DNA of 64,000 bases from contig CAWKCC010000003.1 in the NCBI GenBank assembly GCA_963848045.1, forward strand, positions 1 to 64,000, read 5' to 3'. The position numbers and the translations under genes were made by a program. How positions within the stretch are numbered: position 1 is the first letter of the stretch; the number at the start of each line of letters is the position of its first letter. Under the pieces are notes generated by a model. The model was given only the letters and a program-made list of their open reading frames with translations, had not been told where the DNA came from and searched no databases. The stretch comes from CAVUAT01 sp963848045 (lineage in GTDB: Bacteria; Actinomycetota; Thermoleophilia; Solirubrobacterales; 70-9). Positions 32,211 to 40,691 of the stretch are shown here, piece by piece.

Positions 32211-32914
32211 CCGCCGCTGCGCGCCGACTCGAGCGCCGAGGCGAAGGACTTCGCCGTCAGCTCGGTCAGCTCCAGCGGCTGGGGCTCACCGCCGTTGATC
32301 GAGACGAAGAAGGTGGGCGTCGAGTTGGCGCCCAGGGCCTGGGCGTCGGCCTCCACGGTGTCGAGCAGGGCCGCGACCTCGTCCGAGCTGCTCTGCTCGA
32401 TCGCCAGCGGCCCATCGAGGCCGGGGGTGGCATCGGCGATCCCGGTGAGGAAGTCCTCGGTGACGTAGCCGGTGTTCTCCTCGCCCTGGTTGAGGTAGAA
32501 GAGGTCGACGAACTGGAACATCCGGTTCTGCAGCGAGGCCGCCGCGGCGACCTCCGCCGCGTCTCGGGAGTCCGGGCCGAGGAAGCTCAGGACCTGGAGG
32601 TTGATCTTGATCTCGCCGGGCCGCACGTAGCGCTCGATCACCTCGGGCGCCGCCTTGGTGGAGAACTCGGCGCAGAACGGGCACTGGAGGTCGACCACCT
32701 CGGTCACGGTGACCGGCGCCGCGGGGTCGCCGAGCACGAGGCCCTTCTGGGGGATGCCGTCGAGGAGCTTCTCGACCTCGGCGGCGTCGGCCGTCAGGTC
32801 ACCCGAGTCGCTGCCCGAGTCCTCGGATCCCGACTGGCTCAGAACGATCGCTGCGATCACGATCACCACCGCCAGCCCGCCGATCACCGCCAACTGCTTT
32901 CCCCGCTCGCTCAT
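32207..32914 (-). CDS. DsbA-family thiol-disulfide oxidoreductase
   Basis: A 235-residue protein. One N-terminal membrane helix (LAVIGGLAVVIVIAAIVL) is followed by an acidic linker and a thioredoxin-like domain with VDLQCPFCAEFSTKAAPEV (CPFC active site) and a cis-Pro loop NSTPTFFVSINGG. It should catalyse disulfide formation in exported proteins and be recycled by the VKOR encoded immediately downstream. The two Cys-rich secreted repeat proteins at 43.4 and 44.8 kb are obvious potential clients. Confidence 0.92.
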   Translation of the reverse strand: MSERGKQLAVIGGLAVVIVIAAIVLSQSGSEDSGSDSGDLTADAAEVEKLLDGIPQKGLVLGDPAAPVTVTEVVDLQCPFCAEFSTKAAPEVIERYVRPGEIKINLQVLSFLGPDSRDAAEVAAAASLQNRMFQFVDLFYLNQGEENTGYVTEDFLTGIADATPGLDGPLAIEQSSSDEVAALLDTVEADAQALGANSTPTFFVSINGGEPQPLELTELTAKSFASALESARSGG

Positions 32915-33013
32915 GGTCTTCAGCCTTTCCCCCCGGCGCTCTTCACCTTGCCGAAGCCGTTGCCTTCGATGTCCTCGTGCCCGGAAATCCTATCTGGCCG
33001 CGTCTCGGGGACG

Positions 33014-33760
33014 CTACTGCGAGCTGCGGGCGCCTCCGGGGACCGGGCGCCCGTGGATCTCCATCAGCGAGATCGCCAGCACCACCGCGGCCAGGGCCTG
33101 GAAGGGCTCGAGCAGGGCGTCGATGCCGAGGTTGAAGACCGCCTCTCCCGTGACGCCGTGCAACGGGGACTCGAGCACCGTCCCGGCCGCCTCGGTGCCG
33201 ATCAGCACCAGTGTCGCGAAGGCGAGCACGCGCCAGAAGCTCCCCCTGATCAGCTCGACGCTCTCGCGCAGAGCCTGGCGGATCGTGAGGCCGTTGATCT
33301 CGATCATCGCGGGAGCGACCCAGAGGTACGTGTAGAAGACGACACCGGGGATGATCAGCAGGACCAGCCCGACCATGGTTCCGATCACGAGCAGGATGTC
33401 GAGCGCGATCAGCCGACCGTAGAGAACAGAGCGCGCGATATCGCGCAGGTTCTCAAGGTCGCTGCCCGCGCGCCAGCGCACGACGATCGCGGCGGTGATG
33501 CCCGCGTAGAACGCCTCGCCACCCAGGTTGACCGCGAGGGTGGCCGGGATCGCGGCGAGCTTGAGCACGTCGGCCGGGCCCTCCACCCGTTCGATCTCGA
33601 TGTTCCCGACCAGCGCGTCGCCCACCGCCTGGGGCACGAGCACCAGCGCTGCAAGCGGGATCAACAGCTTCCAGTAGCCCCTGAAGACCAGCCAGATGTC
33701 GCGCAGCACCGGGAACATCCGGAGCTTGGGCAGGGCAGCGTGCTCCTCGCCGGGCGTCAC
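33014..33760 (-). CDS. Multipass membrane protein, unknown function
   Basis: About 248 residues from the GTG at 33760; an ATG at 33718 is an alternative and a longer start at 33832 is less likely because it overlaps the divergent Nudix gene. FPVLRDIWLVFRGYWKLLIP opens the first helix. Further segments include ALDILLVIGTMVGLVLLIIP, the motif PGVVFYTYLWVAPAMIEINGLTIRQAL and RGSFWRVLAFATLVLIGTEAAG. The P-G-h-h-h-x-x-x-h-W-x-x-x-P-x-x-h-x-E pattern occurs in membrane proteins related to UPF0259 and glycerophosphodiesterase N-domains. No activity is assigned. Confidence 0.72.
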   Translation of the reverse strand: MTPGEEHAALPKLRMFPVLRDIWLVFRGYWKLLIPLAALVLVPQAVGDALVGNIEIERVEGPADVLKLAAIPATLAVNLGGEAFYAGITAAIVVRWRAGSDLENLRDIARSVLYGRLIALDILLVIGTMVGLVLLIIPGVVFYTYLWVAPAMIEINGLTIRQALRESVELIRGSFWRVLAFATLVLIGTEAAGTVLESPLHGVTGEAVFNLGIDALLEPFQALAAVVLAISLMEIHGRPVPGGARSSQ

Positions 33761-33810
33761 CGCGGGCCATGCTACGTGCCACCGCGGTGGATCGGCTCGC
33801 CGGGGTCGCG

Positions 33811-33816
33811 TACCCT
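33811..33816 (+). promoter_or_regulatory. -10 box of the Nudix gene
   Basis: TACCCT, 9 nt before the GTG at 33826; supports that start over the upstream one at 33769. Confidence 0.45.
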
Positions 33817-33825
33817 TGCGCGCCC

Positions 33826-34311
33826 GTGGCACGCCGAAAGCTGAAGCCCGACGACGATGCCGCGCCCGACATCAGCGCCGCAGGCGGCGTGGTGCTGCGG
33901 TGCGAGGGCGGCGACACGCGCGTCGCCGTCGTGCACCGCCCCAAGTACATGGACTGGTCCCTGCCCAAGGGCAAGCTCGAGAAGGGAGAGAGCTTCAAGC
34001 AGGCGGCGCGGCGAGAGGTGCGCGAGGAGACGGGCTATGAGTGCGAGGTGATGGAGGAGTTGCCGCCGGTCTCCTATCTGGACCGCAAGGCCCGCACCAA
34101 GCTTGTGCGCTACTGGCTGATGGCCGCCGGTAAGGGGAAATTCGAGCCCCACAGCGAGGTCGACGAGCTGCGCTGGGTGACCGGCCGCGAGGCCCGCAAG
34201 CTGCTCACCTACGAGCACGATCGCGAGCTGGTCAGGCGGGCGCTGAGGACGCGTCGCTGGCGCCGGCTGCGCGGCCTGCTGGGGGGCCCCGGCCACCGCC
34301 GGCCCGTTTAG
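33826..34311 (+). CDS. Nudix hydrolase (MutT-like)
   Basis: A 161-residue pyrophosphohydrolase. The Nudix box is complete: GKLEKGESFKQAARREVREETGYECEV (G-x5-E-x7-R-E-U-x-E-E-x-G-U). The N-terminal strand ISAAGGVVLRCEGG and the DWSLPKGKLE lead-in are typical of MutT/diadenosine polyphosphate hydrolase-like actinobacterial enzymes. It may cleanse oxidised nucleotides or signalling dinucleotides; the substrate is not determinable. The Arg-rich C-terminus is unusual. MsrA follows, so an oxidative-damage theme is possible. Confidence 0.9.
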   Translation: MARRKLKPDDDAAPDISAAGGVVLRCEGGDTRVAVVHRPKYMDWSLPKGKLEKGESFKQAARREVREETGYECEVMEELPPVSYLDRKARTKLVRYWLMAAGKGKFEPHSEVDELRWVTGREARKLLTYEHDRELVRRALRTRRWRRLRGLLGGPGHRRPV

Positions 34312-34371
34312 CCGGGCTTCAGCGCCCGGCGTAGACTCGACTCATATCTCGATCCCAGACCCAGGAGGCCG

Positions 34372-34854
34372 ATGCCCGCCATGAGCAATCTCGAGACCGC
34401 CACCTTCGCCGCAGGATGCTTCTGGCAGGTAGAGGTGGAGTTCCGCAACACCGAGGGCGTCACCGACGCGGTCGTCGGCTACATGGGCGGCTCCACTGAG
34501 CGCCCCTCCTACGAGGACGTGTGCAGCGGCGCCACCGGCCACGCCGAGGTCTGCCAGGTCACATTCGACCCCGACGAGGTCAGCTTCGAGCAGCTGCTGG
34601 ACGTCTTCTGGGGCCTCCACGACCCCACCCAGATGAACCGCCAGGGCGTCGACGTCGGCAGCCAGTACCGCAGCGCCATCTTCTTCGGCTCGGCCGAGCA
34701 GGAGCAGCAGGCAATCGCCTCGCGAGAGCGCGCCCAGGCCGATCACCGCAAGCCGATCGTCACGGAGATCGTCGCTGCCGGCAGCTTCTGGCCGGCCGAG
34801 GACTACCACCAGCGCTATCTCGAGAAGCGGGGCCTCGCGACCTGCAGGATCTAG
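34372..34854 (+). CDS. msrA: Peptide-methionine (S)-S-oxide reductase
   Basis: A 160-residue enzyme repairing oxidised methionine. The catalytic Cys is in TFAAGCFWQVEVEF, GYMGGSTERPSYEDVCSGATGHAE is the family core, and EDYHQRYLEKRGL closes it. The C-terminal Cys (ATCRI) may act as the resolving cysteine with thioredoxin. CAGGAGG lies before the ATG at 34372; a second ATG three codons later is in frame. Length matches single-domain MsrA. Confidence 0.95.
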   Translation: MPAMSNLETATFAAGCFWQVEVEFRNTEGVTDAVVGYMGGSTERPSYEDVCSGATGHAEVCQVTFDPDEVSFEQLLDVFWGLHDPTQMNRQGVDVGSQYRSAIFFGSAEQEQQAIASRERAQADHRKPIVTEIVAAGSFWPAEDYHQRYLEKRGLATCRI

Positions 34855-34875
34855 GCGCCTGAAGCCGGGTCGGGG

Positions 34876-34881
34876 TAGGGT
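34876..34881 (+). promoter_or_regulatory. -10 box of the SHOCT membrane protein
   Basis: TAGGGT, 9 nt before the GTG at 34891. Confidence 0.45.
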
Positions 34882-34890
34882 CACGCCGGC

Positions 34891-35571
34891 GTGGCCTACC
34901 TGATCAAAGCCGGCCTCGGTCTTGCGCTGTTCGTGGGCGCGATCGTGCTCTTCAACGTGAAGCTGGTGGGGCTGCTCGAGATCGGCACCTGCGCCTCGGG
35001 CAACACGCCGTACGAGATCGCCAGGCCGTGCCCCGAGGGGACCGGGGCCGACATCCTGCTGTTGACGGCCAGCATCTTCATCGGCCTCGCCGGGGCGACG
35101 CTGTTCGCCTTCCGCGGCGAGCCGCCCTGGGGCTCCCGGCGCCGCTCGGTCGGATTCCTGGGTCTCGGGGCACTCGCTTGGGGGCTGTTCTTCACAGCGA
35201 CCGGCGCCACGGCGCTGATCGCCTCGCGAAGCAGCGAGACGATCGGGGCCGACGGCGAGCTGGGCGGCACGATCGTCGGCGTCACCTTCCTGCTGATGGG
35301 CGGGCCGGTGCTGGCCCTCGCCCTCTGGAACCAGGTCAGGGCGATCGCCGGCGCCCGCGATCAGCGCCCCGCTGCCGCCTCGGGCACAGCCGCCGGGGCC
35401 GGCTCGGGGCTGATGGACCAGATGCGCGCCGGCCTCAGCCGCGCGCAGGCCTCGACGAGCATTGGCGGCGACGCGATCGGCAAGCTGGAGCGATTGCAGC
35501 GGCTGCGGGAGTCGGGTGCGATAACCGAGACCGAGTTCGAGCGCGAGAAGGCCAGGATCCTGGCCGGGTGA
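34891..35571 (+). CDS. Membrane protein with C-terminal SHOCT domain
   Basis: A 226-residue protein with four hydrophobic segments (AGLGLALFVGAIVLFNVKL, ILLLTASIFIGLAGATLF, FLGLGALAWGLFFTATGATA and GTIVGVTFLLMGGPVLALAL). The cytoplasmic C-terminal part ends IGKLERLQRLRESGAITETEFEREKARIL, a SHOCT domain: a short two-helix module thought to mediate oligomerisation. An N-terminal loop holds two cysteines (GTCASGNTPYEIARPC) that could form a disulfide outside the cell. Function unknown. Confidence 0.8.
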   Translation: MAYLIKAGLGLALFVGAIVLFNVKLVGLLEIGTCASGNTPYEIARPCPEGTGADILLLTASIFIGLAGATLFAFRGEPPWGSRRRSVGFLGLGALAWGLFFTATGATALIASRSSETIGADGELGGTIVGVTFLLMGGPVLALALWNQVRAIAGARDQRPAAASGTAAGAGSGLMDQMRAGLSRAQASTSIGGDAIGKLERLQRLRESGAITETEFEREKARILAG

Positions 35572-35574
35572 CGA

Positions 35575-35600
35575 CGAGGGGCCCCTTGCGGGGCCCCTCG
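35575..35600. terminator. Bidirectional terminator
   Basis: A perfect 11-bp stem, CGAGGGGCCCC with its complement around loop TTGC, sits between the convergent stops at 35571 and 35603. Confidence 0.8.
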
Positions 35601-35602
35601 CA

Positions 35603-36301
35603 TCACGAGGCGACCTCCTGATCGTCATCGGCCGGCCGCGGCGCACGAAACACGATCACCTCGCATCCGACCAGCACGTCGAGGTTGCCCGGATCCACGA
35701 CGGCGCGGTCGCGGCCGCGGCCGCAATCGACCCGATCGGACTCGCCGTCGTTGACGCGGATGATGTCGTTGCCGCGTCCACCGAACACGGTGTCGCCACC
35801 GGGCGTCGCCGCGTCCGCCTGGGCCAGCGCGAACATCAGGTCGCGGCCCGGGCCGCCGAACGTGGTGTCCACGCCGACGCCTGCGAAGACGACGTCGGGG
35901 CCTCGGCCGCCGCGCACGGTGTCGTCGCCGTTTCGCCCGCGCACCTCGTCGCGACCCTGACGGCCGAGCACGATGTCGTCGCCATCCTGACCGAAGAGGA
36001 TGTCCGGCCCCCGACCACCGTCGAGAAAGTCGTCACCGTCCCCGCCCGAGATCCTGTCGCGAGCCCTGTTGCCGAATACCACGTCGTTGCCGTCGCCGGC
36101 CCTGACCGCATCGCGCCCGCCCTTCGCGAACACGGTGTCGTTGCCGGCCTTGGCGATGATCAGGTCGCCGCGGCTCGTCCCGAACAGCCGGTCGTCGCCG
36201 TTGGTTCCCACGATCACGGCCGCGAGCGCGGTGGCGGCCGTCGCTGCGGCCAGCCCCCCGACCGCGACCATGACGAGAGCCCTGCTCTTCATCTTTCGCA
36301 T
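35603..36301 (-). CDS. Secreted RTX-like calcium-binding repeat protein
   Basis: A 232-residue exported protein. The signal peptide is SRALVMVAVGGLAAATAATALA. Most of the rest is made of hemolysin-type nonapeptide repeats (GGxGxDxhx): NGDDRLFG, AGNDTVF, GDGNDVVFG, GGDGDDFLDGG, GQDGDDIVLG, GRNGDDTVRGG and GGRGNDIIR. These should form calcium-binding parallel beta rolls. No lipase, protease or toxin domain is attached. A final Cys pair (VDCGRGRDR, LVGCEVIVF) may form a disulfide. The ATG at 36301 follows GGGAGGGATTCG. The role may be structural or adhesive. Confidence 0.85.
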   Translation of the reverse strand: MRKMKSRALVMVAVGGLAAATAATALAAVIVGTNGDDRLFGTSRGDLIIAKAGNDTVFAKGGRDAVRAGDGNDVVFGNRARDRISGGDGDDFLDGGRGPDILFGQDGDDIVLGRQGRDEVRGRNGDDTVRGGRGPDVVFAGVGVDTTFGGPGRDLMFALAQADAATPGGDTVFGGRGNDIIRVNDGESDRVDCGRGRDRAVVDPGNLDVLVGCEVIVFRAPRPADDDQEVAS

Positions 36302-36433
36302 CGAATCCCTCCCCGTGTGAGCTTCGCTTGCTCTATCTGGAACAGATGCGCTGCGCCGGTGTTGCGCTTCATCTTGGGGTTTCCCGGCGGCGGAGGGGTT
36401 TCCCGGCGGCGGATCCGCCGGGCGGGCGGGCGA

Positions 36434-36439
36434 TAGGTT
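36434..36439 (+). promoter_or_regulatory. -10 box of the amine oxidase
   Basis: TAGGTT, 6 nt before the GTG at 36446. Confidence 0.4.
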
Positions 36440-36445
36440 GCCGGG

Positions 36446-37798
36446 GTGCCCGCGCAGCGCCAAGCCGACGTCGCGATCGTGGGGGCGGGGCTGGCGGGGC
36501 TGGTGGCCGCGCGCCGCCTGGCGCAGGCGGGGCGCTCGGTGCTGGTGCTCGAGGCCCGCGAGCGGGTCGGCGGGCGCACGCTCAACCTGCCCGTGGCCGA
36601 CGACGCCGTGGTCGAGATCGGCGGCCAGTGGGTGGGCCCGACGCAGGACCGCGTGCTGGCGCTGATCGAGGAGCTGGGCATGGGGACCTTCCCGACCCAC
36701 ACCGAGGGCCGCAACCTGCTGGAGCTGGGCGGCGGCCGGCGCCGCTACCGCGGCACGATCCCGAAGATCTCGCCGCTGGTTCTCTGGGACATCGACCGCG
36801 CGCGGCGGCGCTTCGACCGCCTGGCGCGAAGCGTCCCGCCCGAGGCTCCGTGGGACGCGCCCGGCGCGGAGCGTCTCGACGCCCTCACGCTCGGTGACTG
36901 GGTCGATGCGAACGTGCGCACGGCGCGGGCCCGCAAGCTGTTCGAGATCGCCTGCGGCACCGTCTGGGGCATGCGTCCCGAGCGCATGTCGCTGCTCTGG
37001 GCGCTCACCTGCGCCGGCTCCGCCGGAGGCTTCGAGGCGCTGATCGACACCGAGGGCGGCGCCCAGCAGGACCGCGTCGTGGGCGGATCACAGCTGCTCT
37101 GCGAGCGCATGGCGACCGAGCTGGCAGAAGCGGTCGTGCTGGGCGCGCCGGTCGAGCGGCTCGACCAGGACGAGGGGACGGTGAGGGTGGCCACCGGCGA
37201 GACCGAGGTGGGCGCCCGCCGCGCGGTGGTCGCGATGGCCCCCGACCTGACCGCGCGCATCGCCTTCACGCCGAGCATCGACGCCCACCATCAGCTCGCG
37301 CGCGGAATGGCGAGCGGCGCCCTGACCAAGTGCACCGCGATCTACGACGAGCCGTTCTGGCGCGCCGAGGGGCTGACGGGCGAGGCGCTCAGCGATCGCG
37401 GGCCGATCGCCACCAGCTTCGACAACTCGCCCCCGGAGGGCCGCCCGGGCGTGCTGGTGGGGTTCATCGCCGGTCCCGATGCCCTGGATCACGCGCAGCA
37501 GCCGGCCTCGGAGCGGCGGCGGCGGGCGGCGGAGTGCCTGGCGCGGTTGTTCGGCGAGCCGGCCCGCCACCCGCGCGCCTATCACGAGCAGGCCTGGGCC
37601 GAGGAGCAATGGAGCGCGGGCGGGCCGGTCAGCTCTCCGGCTCCCGGCGTGCTCAGCGCCTTTGGCGAGCAGCTGCGGCTCCCCGCCGGCAGGGTGCACT
37701 GGGCCGGGGCCGAGACGGCGAGCGTCTGGTGCGGGTACATGGACGGCGCCGTTCGCAGCGGCGAGCGAGCCGCGGCCGAGGTGCTCGAGGCGGAATAG
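36446..37798 (+). CDS. Flavin monoamine oxidase family protein
   Basis: A 450-residue FAD amine oxidase. DVAIVGAGLAGLVAARRLAQAG binds FAD, ARERVGGRT is the conserved second motif, and GGQWVGPTQDRVLAL is typical of MAO-like enzymes. The C-terminus VHWAGAETASVWCGYMDGAVRSGERAA closes the flavin site. It should oxidise a primary or secondary amine, giving an aldehyde or imine, ammonia and peroxide. The amidase gene begins 10 nt downstream; the pairing recalls the tryptophan monooxygenase/indoleacetamide hydrolase route, but specificity is not readable. Confidence 0.9.
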   Translation: MPAQRQADVAIVGAGLAGLVAARRLAQAGRSVLVLEARERVGGRTLNLPVADDAVVEIGGQWVGPTQDRVLALIEELGMGTFPTHTEGRNLLELGGGRRRYRGTIPKISPLVLWDIDRARRRFDRLARSVPPEAPWDAPGAERLDALTLGDWVDANVRTARARKLFEIACGTVWGMRPERMSLLWALTCAGSAGGFEALIDTEGGAQQDRVVGGSQLLCERMATELAEAVVLGAPVERLDQDEGTVRVATGETEVGARRAVVAMAPDLTARIAFTPSIDAHHQLARGMASGALTKCTAIYDEPFWRAEGLTGEALSDRGPIATSFDNSPPEGRPGVLVGFIAGPDALDHAQQPASERRRRAAECLARLFGEPARHPRAYHEQAWAEEQWSAGGPVSSPAPGVLSAFGEQLRLPAGRVHWAGAETASVWCGYMDGAVRSGERAAAEVLEAE

Positions 37799-37801
37799 AG
37801 T
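37796..37801 (+). promoter_or_regulatory. Possible internal -10 box of the amidase
   Basis: TAGAGT begins on the amine oxidase stop codon and ends 7 nt before the ATG at 37809, so the amidase may also be made from its own leaderless mRNA. Confidence 0.35.
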
Positions 37802-37808
37802 TCACTGC

Positions 37809-39212
37809 ATGAGTGACGATCTCGCCTTTGCGGGCGCAGCGCGCCAGGCAGAGATGCTGCGCTCCAAGCAGGCTTCCTCGCGGGAGCTGACCGAGCTCTA
37901 CCTGGAGCGGATCGCGTCGATCGACCCCGCTCTCAACTCCTTCCGCGAGGTCTGGGGCGAGTCCGCGCTGGCCGAGGCCGACGGCGCCGACGCGCGGATC
38001 AAGTCGGGCGAGGCCGCGCCGCTGCTGGGCGTGCCGATCGCGATCAAGGACACGCTCGACGTGGCGGGCGACGTCACGGCGCTCGGCACCGGCGCCTTCG
38101 ACAGGCCTGCCGAGAAGGACTCGATCCTGGTCACCCGGCTTCGTGGGGCAGGGGTGGTGATCCTCGGCAAGACCAACCTGCCCGAGCTGGCGATTCACGG
38201 CTTCACCGAGTCCAAGACCTTCGGCGTCACGCGCAACCCGTGGAACACCGGGCACACACCGGGCGGATCCAGCGGCGGCAGCGGCGCGGCCGTGGCGGCC
38301 GGACTGGCCGCGATGGCGCACGCCTCCGATGGCGCCGGCTCGATCCGCTATCCGGCGGCCAACTGCCGGCTGTTCGGACTGAAGCCGCAGCGCGACCGCG
38401 TGCCGATTGACGCCGAGCACTGGCTCGGGATGTCGGTCAATGGCTGCCTCTCGCGCTCGGTCGCCGACACCGCCCTCTACCTGGACGCCGTCACCTCGGG
38501 CGGGGCCTGGTCGGCGAACTCACCGCCGTCGCCCGAGCGCAGCTTCAGCGAGGCGGCCGCGACGCCGCCCGGAAAGCTGCGCGTCGCGGTCAGCCTGAAG
38601 CCGCCCCGCGCCGCCGCGCCGCCGCTGCTCTTAGACGAGAGCAAGCGGGCGGTGGAGGAGACCGCCCGGCTGCTCTCGACGCTGGGCCACGAGGTCCACT
38701 GGCAGGACCCGGACTGGGGGTCGATCGGAAACCAGATCCCGGCGCGCTACCTGGGCGGGATCGCCGAGGACGTCGATGCCGTGCCCCACCCCGACCGCCT
38801 CGAGGCCCAGACCCGGGGCTACCGTCGCCTCGCCCGCCTCACGGCGCCCGGCTGGGCGGCCCGCCGGGCCGTGCGGCTGGAGGACTCCGACCGCAGGCGC
38901 ATCAACGCGATCTTCGACGACCACGACGTGCTGCTGACCCCGATGACCGCCGGCCCTGCGGTCGAGGTCGGCCGCTGGCATGGGCGCAGCGCGCTGCGCT
39001 CACTGCTCGGCGAGAGCCGCTACTACCCCTACGCCGTGGCCTGGAACCACACCGGCCAGCCCGCCGCCTCGGTTCCGGCCGGCTTCAGCTCCGACGGCCT
39101 GCCGCTCGCGGTGCAGATCGTCGCCCCTGCCAACGACGAGGTCACGCTGCTCTCGCTGGCCGCCCAGCTCGAGTCCGAGCGCCCCTGGGCCGAGGAGCGG
39201 CCGAGCCTCTAG
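37809..39212 (+). CDS. Amidase signature family hydrolase
   Basis: A 467-residue amidase. LLGVPIAIKDTLDVAGD carries the catalytic Lys. The signature GHTPGGSSGGSGAAVAAGLA supplies the cis-Ser, and MAHASDGAGSIRYPAANC gives the nucleophilic Ser region (usual motif SDxxGSIRxPA). Length and layout match bacterial amidases and indoleacetamide hydrolases. It hydrolyses an amide to acid and ammonia; the substrate is unknown. It follows the amine oxidase in the same orientation. Confidence 0.92.
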   Translation: MSDDLAFAGAARQAEMLRSKQASSRELTELYLERIASIDPALNSFREVWGESALAEADGADARIKSGEAAPLLGVPIAIKDTLDVAGDVTALGTGAFDRPAEKDSILVTRLRGAGVVILGKTNLPELAIHGFTESKTFGVTRNPWNTGHTPGGSSGGSGAAVAAGLAAMAHASDGAGSIRYPAANCRLFGLKPQRDRVPIDAEHWLGMSVNGCLSRSVADTALYLDAVTSGGAWSANSPPSPERSFSEAAATPPGKLRVAVSLKPPRAAAPPLLLDESKRAVEETARLLSTLGHEVHWQDPDWGSIGNQIPARYLGGIAEDVDAVPHPDRLEAQTRGYRRLARLTAPGWAARRAVRLEDSDRRRINAIFDDHDVLLTPMTAGPAVEVGRWHGRSALRSLLGESRYYPYAVAWNHTGQPAASVPAGFSSDGLPLAVQIVAPANDEVTLLSLAAQLESERPWAEERPSL

Positions 39213-39271
39213 GCGCCATCAACCCGCACATCCTCCGCTTCGCGTCGGGGCGTGCGGGGTCGCGACGCCGG

Positions 39272-40183
39272 CTAAGTGGCCGCTATGGGTTGCTTCGCGG
39301 GGGCGGGGGTGGCGGCGGTGGGGGTGACCTCGAGCTGCTGGCGCTCCATGGCCATCTCGAGCATCGCTGGGTCGCCGCCCAGGGAGGCCCAGCGCAGCCG
39401 GGCCTTCTCGTGGAAGTCGTCGAGGAACTCGTCGGTGTGCAGTGGGTCGTGGTGAAAGAGCATCAGCCGCTTGGCCTCGACCCTGCGCGCGAACATCAGC
39501 GTGTCGCTGAGCTTGGAGTGGCCCCAGCCCACATAGTCGCCGTACTCCTCGTCGGCGTACTGGCAGTCGTGGATCAGCAGGTCGGTGCCGCGGGCGAGGT
39601 CGTAGCCCGAGATCCACTCGGGCTCGAGCCTGTCCAGGGGCGCGCCGAGTCCCGGCTCGTGGTCCGAGATGTAGGTGAGGGTCGTGTCGGCGTCGCTGAT
39701 CCGATAGCCGAGCGTGGGGCCGCGGTGGGTGACCGCCTCGGCGCGGATCTTGGCCGATCCGATCTCCCACTCACTGGCGGGGGTGTCCAGGAAGGAGACG
39801 TCGCACGGCAGTTCGCGAACCTCCACCGGCGAGAGCGGGGCGGAGATGTAGCGCGAGATGCGCGCCTCGAGCGATGCCTCAGGCGATGACGGTCCCCAGA
39901 TCGTGATCTTCGACTCCGAGCGGAAGCAGGGGGCGAAGAACATCAGGCCCTGGATGTGGTCGAGGTGGAGGTGGGTGAGCAGGATGTTGATCTTGGGCAG
40001 CTCCGAGGCGATGCCGACGCCGAGCCCGCGGATGCCCGTGCCCGCGTCGATGATCAGGGTGGAGCCGTCGGAGAGCCCGAGCTCGACGCAGGAGGTGTTG
40101 CCGCCGTAGCGGATCATGTCCGGCCCGGGCGCCGGCACGGAGCCCCTGGCCCCCCAGACCTTGACCTTCACCTTTTCGCGCAC
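39272..40183 (-). CDS. MBL-fold metallo-hydrolase
   Basis: About 303 residues from the GTG at 40183. The beta-lactamase-fold zinc motif is LLTHLHLDHIQGLMFF (HxHxDH), with later ligands in THRGPTLGYRI and in the LLIHDCQYADEEY and HHDPLHTDEFL blocks. The N-terminal KVWGARGSVPAPGPDMIRYGGNTSC is typical of a subgroup of MBL proteins near PAS or cyclic-nucleotide-related domains. Family members include phosphodiesterases and RNase Z-like enzymes; a phosphodiester substrate is a reasonable guess. It lies 29 bp after the PAS gene on the same strand. Confidence 0.88.
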   Translation of the reverse strand: MREKVKVKVWGARGSVPAPGPDMIRYGGNTSCVELGLSDGSTLIIDAGTGIRGLGVGIASELPKINILLTHLHLDHIQGLMFFAPCFRSESKITIWGPSSPEASLEARISRYISAPLSPVEVRELPCDVSFLDTPASEWEIGSAKIRAEAVTHRGPTLGYRISDADTTLTYISDHEPGLGAPLDRLEPEWISGYDLARGTDLLIHDCQYADEEYGDYVGWGHSKLSDTLMFARRVEAKRLMLFHHDPLHTDEFLDDFHEKARLRWASLGGDPAMLEMAMERQQLEVTPTAATPAPAKQPIAAT

Positions 40184-40212
40184 TCCCGCTGCATCAACCG
40201 CCCCTCTCTCAC

Positions 40213-40602
40213 CTACGAGCCTACCGGCCAGAAGAAGATCATCGCACCCTCCTGGCCGCCCACGGCGACGATCGGCAGGGCGGTCGACTCGATCTCGCGC
40301 TCGTCGCCCTTGATCGAGCGGATCAGGAATCGGCCGTGGGCCGGGCGGCCCTGGCGCAGTGCCCTCGTCGTCGGCAGCTCCTCGATCGACAACGGCTCGC
40401 CGTCGTCGCCGAAAGGGCCGAGCTGGTTGACCCACTCGTCGGCGGGCTTGCGGCCGAACTCCTCGAAGGAGATGCCGAGCAGCGCGCCGGCGGCTTCGTT
40501 GTAGAAGACCATGCCTCCGAGGGCGTCCGCCAGGAACGCCGGCGTCGAGATGCTGGTGAGGAAATTTCGAGCGAGGATGAGCTCGAGCGGCTTCTGTTTC
40601 AC
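40213..40602 (-). CDS. PAS-domain protein
   Basis: A 129-residue protein made of one PAS domain: FLTSISTPAFLADALGGMVFYNEAAGALLGISFEEFG opens the fold, and HGRFLIRSIKGDEREIESTALPIV with a final strand EGAMIFFWPVG closes it. There is no attached output domain, so it would act by binding another protein; the MBL hydrolase immediately downstream is the obvious candidate. PAS domains sense redox, light or small ligands. No cofactor-specific residue is identified. Confidence 0.88.
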   Translation of the reverse strand: MKQKPLELILARNFLTSISTPAFLADALGGMVFYNEAAGALLGISFEEFGRKPADEWVNQLGPFGDDGEPLSIEELPTTRALRQGRPAHGRFLIRSIKGDEREIESTALPIVAVGGQEGAMIFFWPVGS

Positions 40603-40691
40603 GTCCCCTCCGTGGGCAGCGGCAAGATCGGGGGATTCTGGCAGCCGCGGGGCGCCCTCGTGACGTATCGCACCCGGGTGTGACGAATCGC

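Noticed and set aside
35603..36301. RTX toxin or protease.
   Set aside because: Only the calcium-binding repeats and a signal peptide are present; no catalytic or pore-forming domain and no type I secretion genes nearby.
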